Shown here: positions 1 through 8,111 of the stretch, piece after piece | Layout: each line of letters starts with the position of its first letter | Position numbering within the stretch: the stretch's first letter is position 1 | Source of the DNA: Candidatus Zixiibacteriota bacterium | Lineage (GTDB): Bacteria > Zixibacteria > MSB-5A5 > GN15 > JAAZOE01 | Direction of reading: 5' to 3' | DNA length: 64,000 nt | Assembly: GCA_023138975.1 (NCBI GenBank) | Contig: JAGLON010000004.1 | Location: forward strand, 124,001 to 188,000 | Position numbers and translations under genes: made by a program | Notes under the pieces: generated by a model | What the model was told of the DNA's origin: nothing | Database searches by the model: none | Seen by the model: the letters and a program-made list of their open reading frames with translations, nothing else

Positions 1-746
1 GCGTCATAACTCCAGAAATAGTCATAATTTCGATTGAGATCAACGCCGACGCTGCCATCGGTGTTTACTCTCCGATTCTTGCGCCACATTCCTATACCGT
101 CAGGATTGGTAACTTCATTGTGATAATAACCGTCGGGATTAACAACAAGAACGAACCATAGCTGATTATTGTCAACGATCTTGGTCACCCCGGTATCAGA
201 GCCATAATTGCTCACCAGATATTCGATAAAATGAAAAAGAACCTCAGGTGTGATGACCTCGCGGGCATGGATGCAGGAAGTATAAAGAATTTCTGGTTCC
301 GATTCCGTCAAATTTGGATTATCTGAAATCTTAAAGGCCCAGATATCGCGACCTTCGATTGAGGTACCGATGCTTATCTTGTCCGAAATAATCGATGGGT
401 TCTGTGCAATCAAGGTATCAATGTAATTATTTATTTCCTGTAATGTTTTGTATGCGCCCATTGGTTTATCGGCTAATCGTGACTGGTAAAAGGCGACAAC
501 ATCATCATGAATGACCTTGACCGTAAAACCATCGCTTCGCAGACCCTCAATCTGTTTGGCTGAAGCAAAGACCTCAAGGTAATCGCTTCCCCTGCCGGTG
601 ATATCAAGATCCCTAATGAGAAGTTGATTGAGTTGGCTGTCAGAGTCAAAATCCACATTTGCCTGTATAATCGGACTTGCCTGCCCTGATGCAAAAGCGG
701 AAAAAAAACATAGCGACAAGACAATAAGTATAATTAGTGATTTCAT
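1..746 (-). CDS. Secreted M14-family zinc carboxypeptidase (3' end outside window)
   Basis: The reading frame opens at an ATG at 746 and stays open to the left edge, so about 248 N-terminal residues are visible and the C-terminus is missing. It starts with a signal peptide (MKSLIILIVLSLCFFSAFA) followed by an about 70-residue propeptide-like region. The peptidase M14 domain then begins: 'SIEGRDIWAFKIS', the zinc ligands in 'HAREVITPE' (HxxE), 'VVNPDGY', and 'RKNRR...GVDLNRNYDYFW', which carries the substrate carboxylate-binding Arg/Asn signature of carboxypeptidases A/T. The protein should be exported and remove C-terminal residues from peptides. The third zinc His and catalytic Glu lie beyond the window. 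Family assignment is firm; the substrate is unknown. No partner gene overlaps it; the next gene upstream on its strand is creatininase-like. Confidence 0.9.
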   Translation of the reverse strand, partial: MKSLIILIVLSLCFFSAFASGQASPIIQANVDFDSDSQLNQLLIRDLDITGRGSDYLEVFASAKQIEGLRSDGFTVKVIHDDVVAFYQSRLADKPMGAYKTLQEINNYIDTLIAQNPSIISDKISIGTSIEGRDIWAFKISDNPNLTESEPEILYTSCIHAREVITPEVLFHFIEYLVSNYGSDTGVTKIVDNNQLWFVLVVNPDGYYHNEVTNPDGIGMWRKNRRVNTDGSVGVDLNRNYDYFWSYD

Positions 747-840
747 GGATTCTCCCAATATCAACGCCTGTAAATAATATACCAGAAACCTGAAAAGAAA
801 CAACAGGAAAGAGCTATCAACCCTCAAGTATTATCACATA

Positions 841-872
841 GAAAAAGGCAGATGAGTGTTTATCCATCTGCC
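841..872 (-). terminator. Rho-independent terminator after the creatininase-family gene
   Basis: An 8-bp perfect stem GGCAGATG/CATCTGCC (847-854 with 865-872) is followed on the minus strand by CCTTTTTC. It lies about 30 nt after the stop codon at 900. Confidence 0.8.
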
Positions 873-899
873 CAGTATATTACCTCAGATGTCTATATC

Positions 900-1637
900 T
901 TACATCAAATTCGCATTTTTCCAGCGAGTGAGAATATCCAGCATGAAATCACCAACGACATCGGACATCTTTTTTAGATATTCTTTTGATTGTTCGATGT
1001 CAAAAGTGGGATAACCTTCATTTTCGACATATAATAAAATCGTTCCCGGGACCGGATAAATATCGGCTCCGCCTTTCATGTGAAAACCCATATCCTTTGA
1101 GAATTCCTCTTTGTCAGCCAAAGCCGGGTCGATTGCTTGAACACAGGCGGTTTCATTATTCCCGGCATGTCCGCCGGCTTCACCAAAATGCTCTTTGGTC
1201 AAATCATCAACCAGTTCCCACCAATGAACCGCCGCAATGTGAACCCGATGTTCCGTATGCTTTTCATAACAGGCCTGTTTCAGCGCGCTGTTATTGCCTC
1301 CGTGCCCATTAACAATAAAAATATACTTAAACCCGATATCGACTAATGAATCGATAATATCGCTGACAAATGCCCTAAAGTGCTCTGGCTTTATAGACAT
1401 CGAACCGGGATAACGATATAAAGATTTAGTGATTCCATAGTTCAGAGTAGGAGCGATCATCGCGTTCATGCGTTCCGCTTGAGATTCCGCGATTGCGGTC
1501 GGGATAAAGTTATCGGTGCCTAAAGCCGCACAGCCATGCGCTTCCATCGTTCCTATCGGCACCAACACAATATCGGTCTTTGAGGGAACCATGTTTTTCA
1601 TCTTAGTCCATGATAGTCTCTGAATCTCTCGTTCCAT
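900..1637 (-). CDS. Creatininase (creatinine amidohydrolase)-family metal hydrolase
   Basis: This 245-residue protein has the creatininase fold signatures. 'VPIGTMEAHGCAALGTDNF' carries the metal-binding Glu, His and Asp; 'IVNGHGGNNSAL' is the family hallmark; 'GGHAGNNETACV' supplies the distal Glu. Members hydrolyse cyclic or linear amides: creatinine, formamides in riboflavin/F420 biosynthesis (ArfB), or a peptide in mycofactocin maturation (MftE). Nothing in the neighbourhood (DUF2064 protein, M14 peptidase) points to one of these, so the substrate is open. The ATG at 1637 is preceded by GAGGC. The gene sits between two terminators and is probably its own transcription unit. Family confident, specific function unknown. 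Confidence 0.85.
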   Translation of the reverse strand: MEREIQRLSWTKMKNMVPSKTDIVLVPIGTMEAHGCAALGTDNFIPTAIAESQAERMNAMIAPTLNYGITKSLYRYPGSMSIKPEHFRAFVSDIIDSLVDIGFKYIFIVNGHGGNNSALKQACYEKHTEHRVHIAAVHWWELVDDLTKEHFGEAGGHAGNNETACVQAIDPALADKEEFSKDMGFHMKGGADIYPVPGTILLYVENEGYPTFDIEQSKEYLKKMSDVVGDFMLDILTRWKNANLM

Positions 1638-1644
1638 ATTGCCT

Positions 1645-1678
1645 CACAAAAAAGAAGCGGCCCGCTACCGGACCGCTT
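1645..1678 (-). terminator. Rho-independent terminator after the DUF2064 gene
   Basis: The stem AAGCGG-CCG/CGG-CCGCTT (1655-1677, one mismatch per arm) is followed on the minus strand by a CTTTTTTG tract. It lies 17 nt after the DUF2064 stop codon. Confidence 0.75.
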
Positions 1679-1693
1679 GTGCATTAAAAGTCT

Positions 1694-2446
1694 TTATGAT
1701 AAACGACTGAGAATTCTCTCCAGAACTTTTTCGGTTTCCCGAGCGGTTTCTTCATCGCCCGTTAATCGGAACTGGTTTATATCCATCGCCAGATATTCAA
1801 TATTCTCGGGGTGTTCGACGGCATACCAAATTTGAATCTCTTCCCATGACAGATTGAGCGCCTCCAAACGAGACGATACCTGAGAATAAATATCCGGCTG
1901 TTTCCAGTCAAACTCCTGAAGTTTTATCTGATAGGTGCCTTTGAAACCGAGCATATAGTACCGTCCTTCAACGGTAGGCCCTATAGCCACATCCTTCTTA
2001 TCAAGCACATCAATGGCGCTTTGAATCATCTTATGTGTCAATGTGGGAGTCCGACTTCCAATAAACAGAACCTTTTCATACCCCTGCTTAAAACATCTCT
2101 CGAAAGACTCATCCATCTTTATTCCCCAGCGTCCGGGGCCAAGCTCAGAGACTTCAATACGATTTTCCTCAAGAGTTGATTTCTTTTCACCGGTCAATCT
2201 GTTTTTAAGATACTTCAAAATGAGTTCAACTGATTTTTTAGTCTCAGTTTTTGGGGAATAAAACAGCTTGATATCTACATCCGGCAGAGTCAGGGCGTTA
2301 TTGATGCTGTCTGCGACAAAAGCTTGATGCAGAAAAGATAAATCTTCCTTGGTCAACTGATTTCCGAGATTCAGAGACGAGCCGTCTTCTTCAATCTCCT
2401 GAATGCATATTACCACGGCTGTTTTATTTAAGGGCGTTGCTGTCAT
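1694..2446 (-). CDS. DUF2064 / 'rSAM-selenodomain-associated transferase 1'-like protein, degenerate motifs
   Basis: The 250 residues match the DUF2064 (TIGR04282-type) layout, a GT-A-like nucleotidyl/glycosyl transferase fold. A 'GRWGIKMDESFERCF' segment lies at about residues 105-119, then 'VLFIGSRTPTL' (126-136), then 'IGPTVEGRYYMLGF' (155-168). In the family the latter two normally read GSDxPxL and GPaxDGGYYLLG. Here the Asp of the first is Arg, and the D-G-G of the second is E-G-R, so the usual metal/nucleotide site appears altered. The DUF2064 family has been linked to arsenosugar-type biosynthesis and other sugar transfers; this copy may be divergent or non-catalytic. The ATG at 2446 has GGAG about 9 nt upstream. 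Family call good, activity doubtful. Confidence 0.75.
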   Translation of the reverse strand: MTATPLNKTAVVICIQEIEEDGSSLNLGNQLTKEDLSFLHQAFVADSINNALTLPDVDIKLFYSPKTETKKSVELILKYLKNRLTGEKKSTLEENRIEVSELGPGRWGIKMDESFERCFKQGYEKVLFIGSRTPTLTHKMIQSAIDVLDKKDVAIGPTVEGRYYMLGFKGTYQIKLQEFDWKQPDIYSQVSSRLEALNLSWEEIQIWYAVEHPENIEYLAMDINQFRLTGDEETARETEKVLERILSRLS

Positions 2447-2541
2447 AACTACCTACTCCATGTTATCCTTCGAGCATCAATATAATTCGACGAAAAAAAC
2501 ATGTCAAGAGAACCGGCCTATATTATCCGACCAAGCGAAGG

Positions 2542-4458
2542 TTAATTTACTTTTTTCATTTCAGCAATCATTGCCTCTGGTTCGACTACCCCCTGCATGA
2601 TTTTCTTGACATTTCCCTTTGAGTCCAAAAGCAGTGTTGTCGGCAAAGAATAACTTGTCAATCCGAAAGTTTCCATAAACGCTTTTCCTTCCGGCAAATT
2701 GGCTCTTTCAAGTTGAATTTTAAGCGTTACAAACCGCTTGGCCTCAGCCGCTACCATAGCATTCCCAAATGTTTTTTCCTCAAGAATCTCGCAGTTTTTA
2801 CACCAGGTTGCCCAGGTGTCGATTAATACCGGGCGACCGGCAGCTTTGGCCTGTGCCAGTCCGGACTCCAAATCTGTCTGCCAGTCGATTAACTTTTCGT
2901 GGCGCACCTCGCCAGTTCCCCCTAAAGCAGGAAGCCATTTTGAAGCCGGCGGAAATACGAATCCGGAGGCTAACAATGTCCCGAGCAGAAGATATACCGC
3001 TCCGATAAAGGCCAGCATGCCTATAAATTTTTTCAGCCTCGGAAAGAAGCCATCTTCTGAGTTCAAGCGGTCAAAACCACCGCCGAATACTGCAAACGCC
3101 AGTAAAAGTAACCCGGCCAATAAAGCTGTCATTTGAACATCAATGATATTACTCAGGAAGAACAGAGCCATTAAGAGAAGGACAAAGCCGAAGAATTTCT
3201 TGACTTGATCCATCCATACACCGGCTTTGGGAAGCTTTGTAATAGCTGACGAAAAAGTTCCTATTATCAGATACAGCATTCCCAGCCCCATAGCAAAAGA
3301 GAACAAAGCCAGAAAACCGAAAACCGGAGATTTAAAATTGGCAATGAAGACCAGAATTCCACCGACAAACGGTCCGACACATGGTGAAACGACTAAGGCC
3401 GCTACTAATCCCAGAATAATCGAACCTATCACTCCGCCTCCGGACTTGGTACTCCCCAGTTTTTGACGTATCGAATTTGGAACATTTAGCTCGAACAAAC
3501 CAAACATTGATAGCGAGAAAATAACAAATACGACCGCTATTCCGATAACGACCGGTGGATAAGCCAGCCATTCTCCAAACACGCCTCCAACAAAAGAGAC
3601 GATTAACCCAATAATGCCATAGACGATCGCCATTGACCCGACGTAACATAGTGCCAGGAAAAAGCCCCGCCCAAGAGAACGATCCTGTCCCGCAAAAACT
3701 GAAACAGTTATTGGAATCATAGGGTAAGTGCAGGGGGAAAATGAAAGCAATAAACCGGTTAAAAAGGCTAATCCCAGCGCCAATACATATCCCCAAGCGC
3801 CGTGCTCTTCAATTAGCGATTGAATCTTTGATTTTTCCTGATACATGGTAACCGGAGATTCATCGGCTGAAGCAATCTCAATCCCTGAAAAAATCCCGCC
3901 ATTTATCGGAGTACCCTCATCACCAATTGTGAAAGTAAGGCTAACATCTTCCGTCTTCGGTCCCCGACAGGAACTGTTATCACAAGATTGGTAAGTTAAC
4001 CGGGCCGGAAGAGTGATCTCGCCCACAGGCGCTTCGTCTTCTATTTTAATCTGATAGTAGAATACTGCTTTACCCTCGTAAACTGACATTTCGCTACCCA
4101 ATAAAGGCAGAACATGGGCCTTGGGGTACTGTATCCTTCCGGGAGTAAGTCCAGGGACAGTATCAAACTCAAGCTGGGTCGCTATCAGGTTTGCCTCAAG
4201 CGGTGTTGAGGAGTTTATATGCCAATTAGGTAAAATATCAGCGATGGCCGCGCCCAGATAAATCTGTCCCGGTTGAGCCGAGCTGTAAGAAAAAACCGAT
4301 GATACGGAAACCGGATCAACATCAGCATTGGACGATCCCGAGGAGAATCCATCTAGATTGACCGACCCTGTGACTCCAACACTATAAAGTGGTATCATGA
4401 TCACCAATAGAGTGAGAACTACCGCAGGAATATTCTGATAACGTGTCTGAACTTTCAT
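2542..4458 (-). CDS. dsbD: Thiol:disulfide interchange protein DsbD (membrane electron carrier)
   Basis: This 638-residue protein has the three DsbD parts. The N-terminal periplasmic domain has paired Cys in 'SCDNSSCRGPKTE'. The membrane core (about residues 210-490) holds the two redox Cys motifs 'FSPCTYPMIPITVS' and 'VSPCVGPFVGG'. The C-terminal thioredoxin domain has 'WATWCKNCEIL' (Cys near 553 and 556). It moves electrons from cytoplasmic thioredoxin across the inner membrane to periplasmic oxidoreductases or cytochrome c maturation. I chose the ATG at 4458 (MKVQTRYQ...), which has AAAGG 5 nt before it and gives a normal signal anchor; a start at 4497 adds 13 residues with no such support. 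Thioredoxin lies 3 kb upstream on the same strand, consistent with a redox-themed region. Confidence 0.92.
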   Translation of the reverse strand: MKVQTRYQNIPAVVLTLLVIMIPLYSVGVTGSVNLDGFSSGSSNADVDPVSVSSVFSYSSAQPGQIYLGAAIADILPNWHINSSTPLEANLIATQLEFDTVPGLTPGRIQYPKAHVLPLLGSEMSVYEGKAVFYYQIKIEDEAPVGEITLPARLTYQSCDNSSCRGPKTEDVSLTFTIGDEGTPINGGIFSGIEIASADESPVTMYQEKSKIQSLIEEHGAWGYVLALGLAFLTGLLLSFSPCTYPMIPITVSVFAGQDRSLGRGFFLALCYVGSMAIVYGIIGLIVSFVGGVFGEWLAYPPVVIGIAVVFVIFSLSMFGLFELNVPNSIRQKLGSTKSGGGVIGSIILGLVAALVVSPCVGPFVGGILVFIANFKSPVFGFLALFSFAMGLGMLYLIIGTFSSAITKLPKAGVWMDQVKKFFGFVLLLMALFFLSNIIDVQMTALLAGLLLLAFAVFGGGFDRLNSEDGFFPRLKKFIGMLAFIGAVYLLLGTLLASGFVFPPASKWLPALGGTGEVRHEKLIDWQTDLESGLAQAKAAGRPVLIDTWATWCKNCEILEEKTFGNAMVAAEAKRFVTLKIQLERANLPEGKAFMETFGLTSYSLPTTLLLDSKGNVKKIMQGVVEPEAMIAEMKKVN

Positions 4459-4629
4459 ATTAGCCTTTCCCGGTTTAATCTTCCAGAGATTATACACAAA
4501 TATACCCGTATTTTCAATCAGGATTATGTAATATACTATAATGAAATAACCAGAAAACAGGGATTAAGGTTCACAAATGATAAGTTTTAGTAAAAAAAAA
4601 CATGCTTTAGATAAAAATACGAAGTAGAA

Positions 4630-5958
4630 TTAGCTTGATTTCTTAAGCTGCTGATGAACGATATTGTCGATAGATTCTTTTAGTAATTGATATATCTTAT
4701 CATCATCCAGCTTTTCAAGGATAGACTTAGCCACCTGAGAGGCAATGGCCAAAGTAAGCTCTTTGGAAAACCGTTTTACTTCTTCATCTGGAACATCGGC
4801 CAAAGTTTCATTCCATTGTAAGTCATTGACTCCGGTAGATGTTGACGCCGGAGCAATGTTTGTAACCGACAATGAAGGTTCAATATCGTCTGAAATTTTT
4901 TCCATTTCTTTCTTAAACTCAGAAATGAAATCGTCAACTCCCTCAGCTTTACTTTTTGTACCGGTCACAGGTGGTACAGCCGAAACTGATGCTGAGGCCG
5001 GAGGCGGCGCAGAGGGGCTCAAGGTGTCTGAAGTCGCGGTAATATTTATCGGACCGGAATCGACTTGCTTTGTAGCAGTTTTCGGTTCGGCAATCTCACT
5101 TTTCATTTCATTGATGAACCAATTGTAATCATGGGTGCCATCATCATTTTCAGCTTCAATCGTTTCTTCCGGGATCGTCATGCCAAACTGATCAGTTTCA
5201 ATTTCTATCTTACTGGATTCAGTAAGATCTTTTGCCGAACGAGCTCTGATATTTTGAGAATCGACACCGAGGAATTCTGAGGATTTATCTTCATTCGGCT
5301 GAGCTTGTACAGGAGGTTGAGCGGGATTGTCAATGTTTTGCGGAGCCTGCTCAGCGGGCACATTTATCTGATCAATTTTCTTATCCGTTTTCGAGGTCTC
5401 ATCATGTTTATCCTCGAACTCATAACCGACCATTGAGCCGGTTGTAGCTTTTTTATTATGCAGACGGAAGACTCCGGTATCATTACCGATAACTTCTGAC
5501 CCATTTACATCAATCTTATCCAGCCCCAGCGCAGCATCGATTATATCATCTTCGAAATCGGCTCCGTCAAAAGGGTTTTGTGCATTTGAAGCAGATACTG
5601 TGTCTCCGCCCGAAAAAGAGGAAATAGAAGACAAGAAATCTCCGGGAGTAAACGGTTTGTTGATTATTGCTTCAGGCGGAAATGGCAGCTCTTCCCCCGA
5701 CGCGGGATCGTGAAAAACTAAAAGCGGTATAGAAGCTGTAGAGCCATCACTTCCGACAAACTCAAAAAAGCGCTTACCATTGGTGTCGGTAATATCCGAG
5801 GCAATCAGAAGCAAATCAACTTTTGTATCGTTTAGTATTCCCTTGGCGACATCAACCGTATCGGCGGCGACGACTTCAAAGCCATTCTGCCTTAACAATG
5901 ATTCGGCTATTCCCCGTACTGCAAGAGAACTTTCAACTATTAATACCCGCTTGGACAT
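4630..5958 (-). CDS. Pseudo-receiver domain protein with long acidic linker and helical C-terminus
   Basis: Residues 1-120 have a response-regulator receiver fold: 'KRVLIVESSLAVRGIAESLL', 'VDLLLIASDITDTNG' and 'IINKPFTPGDFL' with the conserved Lys-Pro. Aligned to 'PDLVLLDxxMPGxxG', the phosphoacceptor Asp falls on Ala, and the N-terminal acidic pair is Glu-Ser, so phosphorylation in the usual way looks impossible. About 270 residues of Asp/Glu/Ser/Pro-rich low-complexity linker follow, then a conserved-looking helical tail of about 55 residues ('VAKSILEKLDDDKIYQLL'). There is no DNA-binding or enzymatic output domain, so it may act by protein-protein contact. It starts 5 nt after the rhomboid stop codon and is likely co-transcribed with it. 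The role is unknown. Confidence 0.7.
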   Translation of the reverse strand: MSKRVLIVESSLAVRGIAESLLRQNGFEVVAADTVDVAKGILNDTKVDLLLIASDITDTNGKRFFEFVGSDGSTASIPLLVFHDPASGEELPFPPEAIINKPFTPGDFLSSISSFSGGDTVSASNAQNPFDGADFEDDIIDAALGLDKIDVNGSEVIGNDTGVFRLHNKKATTGSMVGYEFEDKHDETSKTDKKIDQINVPAEQAPQNIDNPAQPPVQAQPNEDKSSEFLGVDSQNIRARSAKDLTESSKIEIETDQFGMTIPEETIEAENDDGTHDYNWFINEMKSEIAEPKTATKQVDSGPINITATSDTLSPSAPPPASASVSAVPPVTGTKSKAEGVDDFISEFKKEMEKISDDIEPSLSVTNIAPASTSTGVNDLQWNETLADVPDEEVKRFSKELTLAIASQVAKSILEKLDDDKIYQLLKESIDNIVHQQLKKSS

Positions 5959-5963
5959 CGTGC

Positions 5964-6806
5964 TTATTTATCCTTTTTAGATAAAATATCACTGGCACTC
6001 CCCAAAAAGCGCCTTTCTTCTTCTGAAATATTCTCAATACCTACTTCGTTAATCTTATCCAGGATAGCATCTACTCTCTTCATTACTTCTTCGGCTTTTC
6101 CCCGATTTTTCTCCATCTTTCTGGTATTTTTCCGATTGCGCCTATCACGCCACATACGCAGAGGAGACAATCTATAAAACAGATTCCTGAGTCTCCAGTC
6201 AAGCTTAAGATAGATAAATCCGACAACCGCACCACCTAAATGCGCCAAATGACCGATATTACTCGATCCGGCATTAAAAGATGCCAGAAAAGCAAGGCCA
6301 ACAAAGACTATAACAGCCCATTTCACCTTTACCGGGAACAGAAAATACAGATAAATTGTCCGATTGGGAAACATAACCGCATAGGCGACTAATAGGCCGT
6401 AGATTGCTCCCGAAGCTCCAATCGTTGGAACATAGGAGTTGGGCAAAAACATTACAGTAAAAATGCCCCCGGCGATCCCACACAGAAAATAATACTTAAG
6501 AAACTTCTTAAGTCCCCACATAGCTTCAATTTCTCTACCGAACATCCACAAGACGAACATATTCATGGCAATATGCCAAAACCCGCCGTGTAAGAACATA
6601 TAGGTAATAAACTGATATATGGCGAGATCCTGCAGAACACGAACCGGAGTCAGTCCGCCGAATTTCACAAGTTCACTGCCGATGATTTGCTGTAGCAGAT
6701 AGATAACTACATTGGAAATAAGAAGATACTTAACACCTACGGGCAATCCTCTCTGCTGCCCGAAGCTGAAGTTACCGCGCGGTTGATTTTTCCAGAATCC
6801 TCTCAT
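5964..6806 (-). CDS. Rhomboid-family intramembrane serine protease
   Basis: This 280-residue membrane protein carries the rhomboid signatures: 'HIAMNMFVLWMFG' (oxyanion Asn region), the catalytic Ser in 'GASGAIYGLL' near residue 130, and the catalytic His in 'GHLAHLGGAVVGF' near residue 190. Six hydrophobic segments are visible. The protease cleaves membrane-anchored substrates within the bilayer. A basic, hydrophilic cytoplasmic tail of about 75 residues follows the last helix ('DRRNRKNTRKMEKNRGKAEE'). No clear Shine-Dalgarno precedes the ATG. The pseudo-receiver gene follows after 5 nt. Class confident, substrate unknown. Confidence 0.9.
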   Translation of the reverse strand: MRGFWKNQPRGNFSFGQQRGLPVGVKYLLISNVVIYLLQQIIGSELVKFGGLTPVRVLQDLAIYQFITYMFLHGGFWHIAMNMFVLWMFGREIEAMWGLKKFLKYYFLCGIAGGIFTVMFLPNSYVPTIGASGAIYGLLVAYAVMFPNRTIYLYFLFPVKVKWAVIVFVGLAFLASFNAGSSNIGHLAHLGGAVVGFIYLKLDWRLRNLFYRLSPLRMWRDRRNRKNTRKMEKNRGKAEEVMKRVDAILDKINEVGIENISEEERRFLGSASDILSKKDK

Positions 6807-6909
6807 AATATATTTTTTATATCGGCATATAATAGACTGTATTAACCGGTCTTTCTAACCGGGGAACAACTTCGGGACAACAAAAGTACCGGATAATTAA
6901 AGAGTATCA

Positions 6910-7068
6910 TTATTTATCTTCATCAGGCTCCGACGGAGTCTTAGGCGACGCTGGGCCGCACGTATCAACGTGTCACGTAGGCACGCCTAATTTGGGGAAC
7001 ACAAACCGAACCAGCACCAGCCAGATAACGGCAAACAAAACGATGTATAAAATATTAGTGAAATCCAT
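6910..7068 (-). CDS. Very small single-pass membrane protein; candidate selenoprotein with in-frame TGA
   Basis: The ATG at 7068 lies 1 nt after the stop of the CoA-binding gene, with GGAGAG 4 nt before it, so it is well placed for coupled translation. The first 31 codons encode one membrane helix and a short basic end (MDFTNILYIVLFAVIWLVLV, then 'RFVFPKLGVPT'). The next codon is TGA (6973-6975). The same frame then stays open for 20 codons (HVDTCGPASPKTPSEPDEDK) to TAA at 6910-6912, giving a hydrophilic acidic tail. If TGA is read as selenocysteine the product has 52 residues with a U-x4-C pair just after the membrane helix. Hairpins can form downstream (CACGT/ACGTG directly after the TGA; CTCC/GGAG about 40 nt after), but neither clearly fits bacterial SECIS geometry. 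If TGA is a plain stop, the CDS is 6973..7068. The start is well supported; recoding is inference. Confidence 0.5.
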
Positions 7069-7069
7069 A

Positions 7070-7507
7070 TTACTCTCCAGCCCGCTGATGTTCTTTCAGG
7101 AGACACCTATCCATAATAATAGTAACTCCTGCATTTGAAGCTATACGATAAGACTCTTCGGATACGACACCTTCCTGAAGCCAGATACATGTTGCTCCAA
7201 TCTTAATCGCTTCCTCTACTATCGGCGGTGTCGCCTCTCCTTTTCGGAAGATATCAACAATATCTATTTTAGTTCCTATTGAGGTCAAATCCGGATAACT
7301 TTTCTTCCCTAAGATTTCTTTTTCCATTGGGTTGACCGGTATAACATCATATCCTTGACTCATTAGATAATTCGCCACACCGTATGAGGGTCTCTCCGCT
7401 TTCGCAGAAAGCCCCACTACAGCAATAGTCTTTGACTCGGTCAACACTTGCTTGATTTTTTCCTGATCGGGATTTGACCATTTATTTTGTTCAGGAGTTG
7501 TCATCAT
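7070..7507 (-). CDS. CoA-binding (YccU-like Rossmann) protein
   Basis: This 145-residue protein is a complete stand-alone CoA_binding domain. It has a Rossmann 'TIAVVGLSAKAERPSYGVA' nucleotide loop, 'GYDVIPVNP', 'DIVDIFRKGEATPPIVEEAI' and 'CIWLQEGVVSEES'. It resembles the N-terminal domain of succinyl-CoA/acyl-CoA synthetases but has no catalytic partner domain. Stand-alone members bind CoA; their cellular role is poorly known, and CoA-disulfide or redox roles have been suggested. It lies 13 nt after the thioredoxin stop codon and 1 nt before the small TGA-containing membrane gene, so these three form a likely operon. Confidence 0.88.
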   Translation of the reverse strand: MMTTPEQNKWSNPDQEKIKQVLTESKTIAVVGLSAKAERPSYGVANYLMSQGYDVIPVNPMEKEILGKKSYPDLTSIGTKIDIVDIFRKGEATPPIVEEAIKIGATCIWLQEGVVSEESYRIASNAGVTIIMDRCLLKEHQRAGE

Positions 7508-7520
7508 ACATTATACCATT

Positions 7521-7847
7521 TTAACCTAAAAGTGAGTCAACTTTTGAGACCAATTGTGCTTTCGGCATCGCGCCGACAACCTGCTCGACGACTTTGCCGT
7601 CCTTAAAAAACAGTAACGATGGTATCGACATAATAGAAAATGAAGTCGCTGTCTTCGGATTTGCATCGACATCTACCTTAGCAACTTTCAGTTTTCCGGC
7701 ATATTCGGACGCGATTTCCTCAAGAATAGGACCAATCATTTTACAGGGACCACACCACTCAGCCCAAAAATCAACAACAACTGGAATATCTGACTGTTTT
7801 ACTTCCGCTTCGAAAGAATCATCCGTTACATGTATCGCTTCGCCCAT
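7521..7847 (-). CDS. trxA: Thioredoxin
   Basis: A single 108-residue thioredoxin domain has the active site '[11 protein letters not shown]' (Cys32/Cys35), the cis-Pro segment '[15 protein letters not shown]', and normal length. It reduces cytoplasmic disulfides and is the expected electron donor for the DsbD homologue encoded downstream. The ATG at 7847 follows a strong AGGAGG. It is the first gene of its operon; a perfect palindrome lies about 40-55 nt upstream (7885-7901) and may regulate it. Confidence 0.96.
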   Translation of the reverse strand: MGEAIHVTDDSFEAEVKQSDIPVVVDFWAEWCGPCKMIGPILEEIASEYAGKLKVAKVDVDANPKTATSFSIMSIPSLLFFKDGKVVEQVVGAMPKAQLVSKVDSLLG

Positions 7848-7884
7848 TAGTACCTCCTAAATAAAACTTAAAACCTGTTTGGTT

Positions 7885-7901
7885 TGTTACATGATGTAAC
7901 A
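7885..7901. promoter_or_regulatory. Perfect 17-bp palindrome in the trxA/dtd intergenic region
   Basis: TGTTACAT-G-ATGTAACA is a perfect inverted repeat with a 1-nt centre. It lies 38 nt upstream of the trxA start codon and 211 nt upstream of dtd. Its size and symmetry fit a dimeric repressor or activator operator. I could not place a convincing -35/-10 pair around it. No regulator gene adjoins, so the binding protein is unknown. Confidence 0.5.
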
Positions 7902-8111
7902 CCTATAGAGCCGGGTGGTTCCCGTATTTTACACTTGCCGGCACTATTTTCAGAAAAGTAATTGCCTTATGCCAAAAGCGCAATCAAAAAATATAAATTC
8001 CAAAAAGATGATTCAGCCACAGAAAACTTTCGATACTTTCTTTGAAATAAAATGAACAATAATCTCCCCGCAGTTGACAGAAATCCTTTAATGCCGTACT
8101 TTCGTGACACC

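Noticed and set aside
900-2446. Creatininase-like plus DUF2064 transferase as a mycofactocin- or arsenosugar-type biosynthesis cluster
   Set aside because: A terminator separates the genes, and no radical SAM enzyme or precursor peptide gene is nearby.
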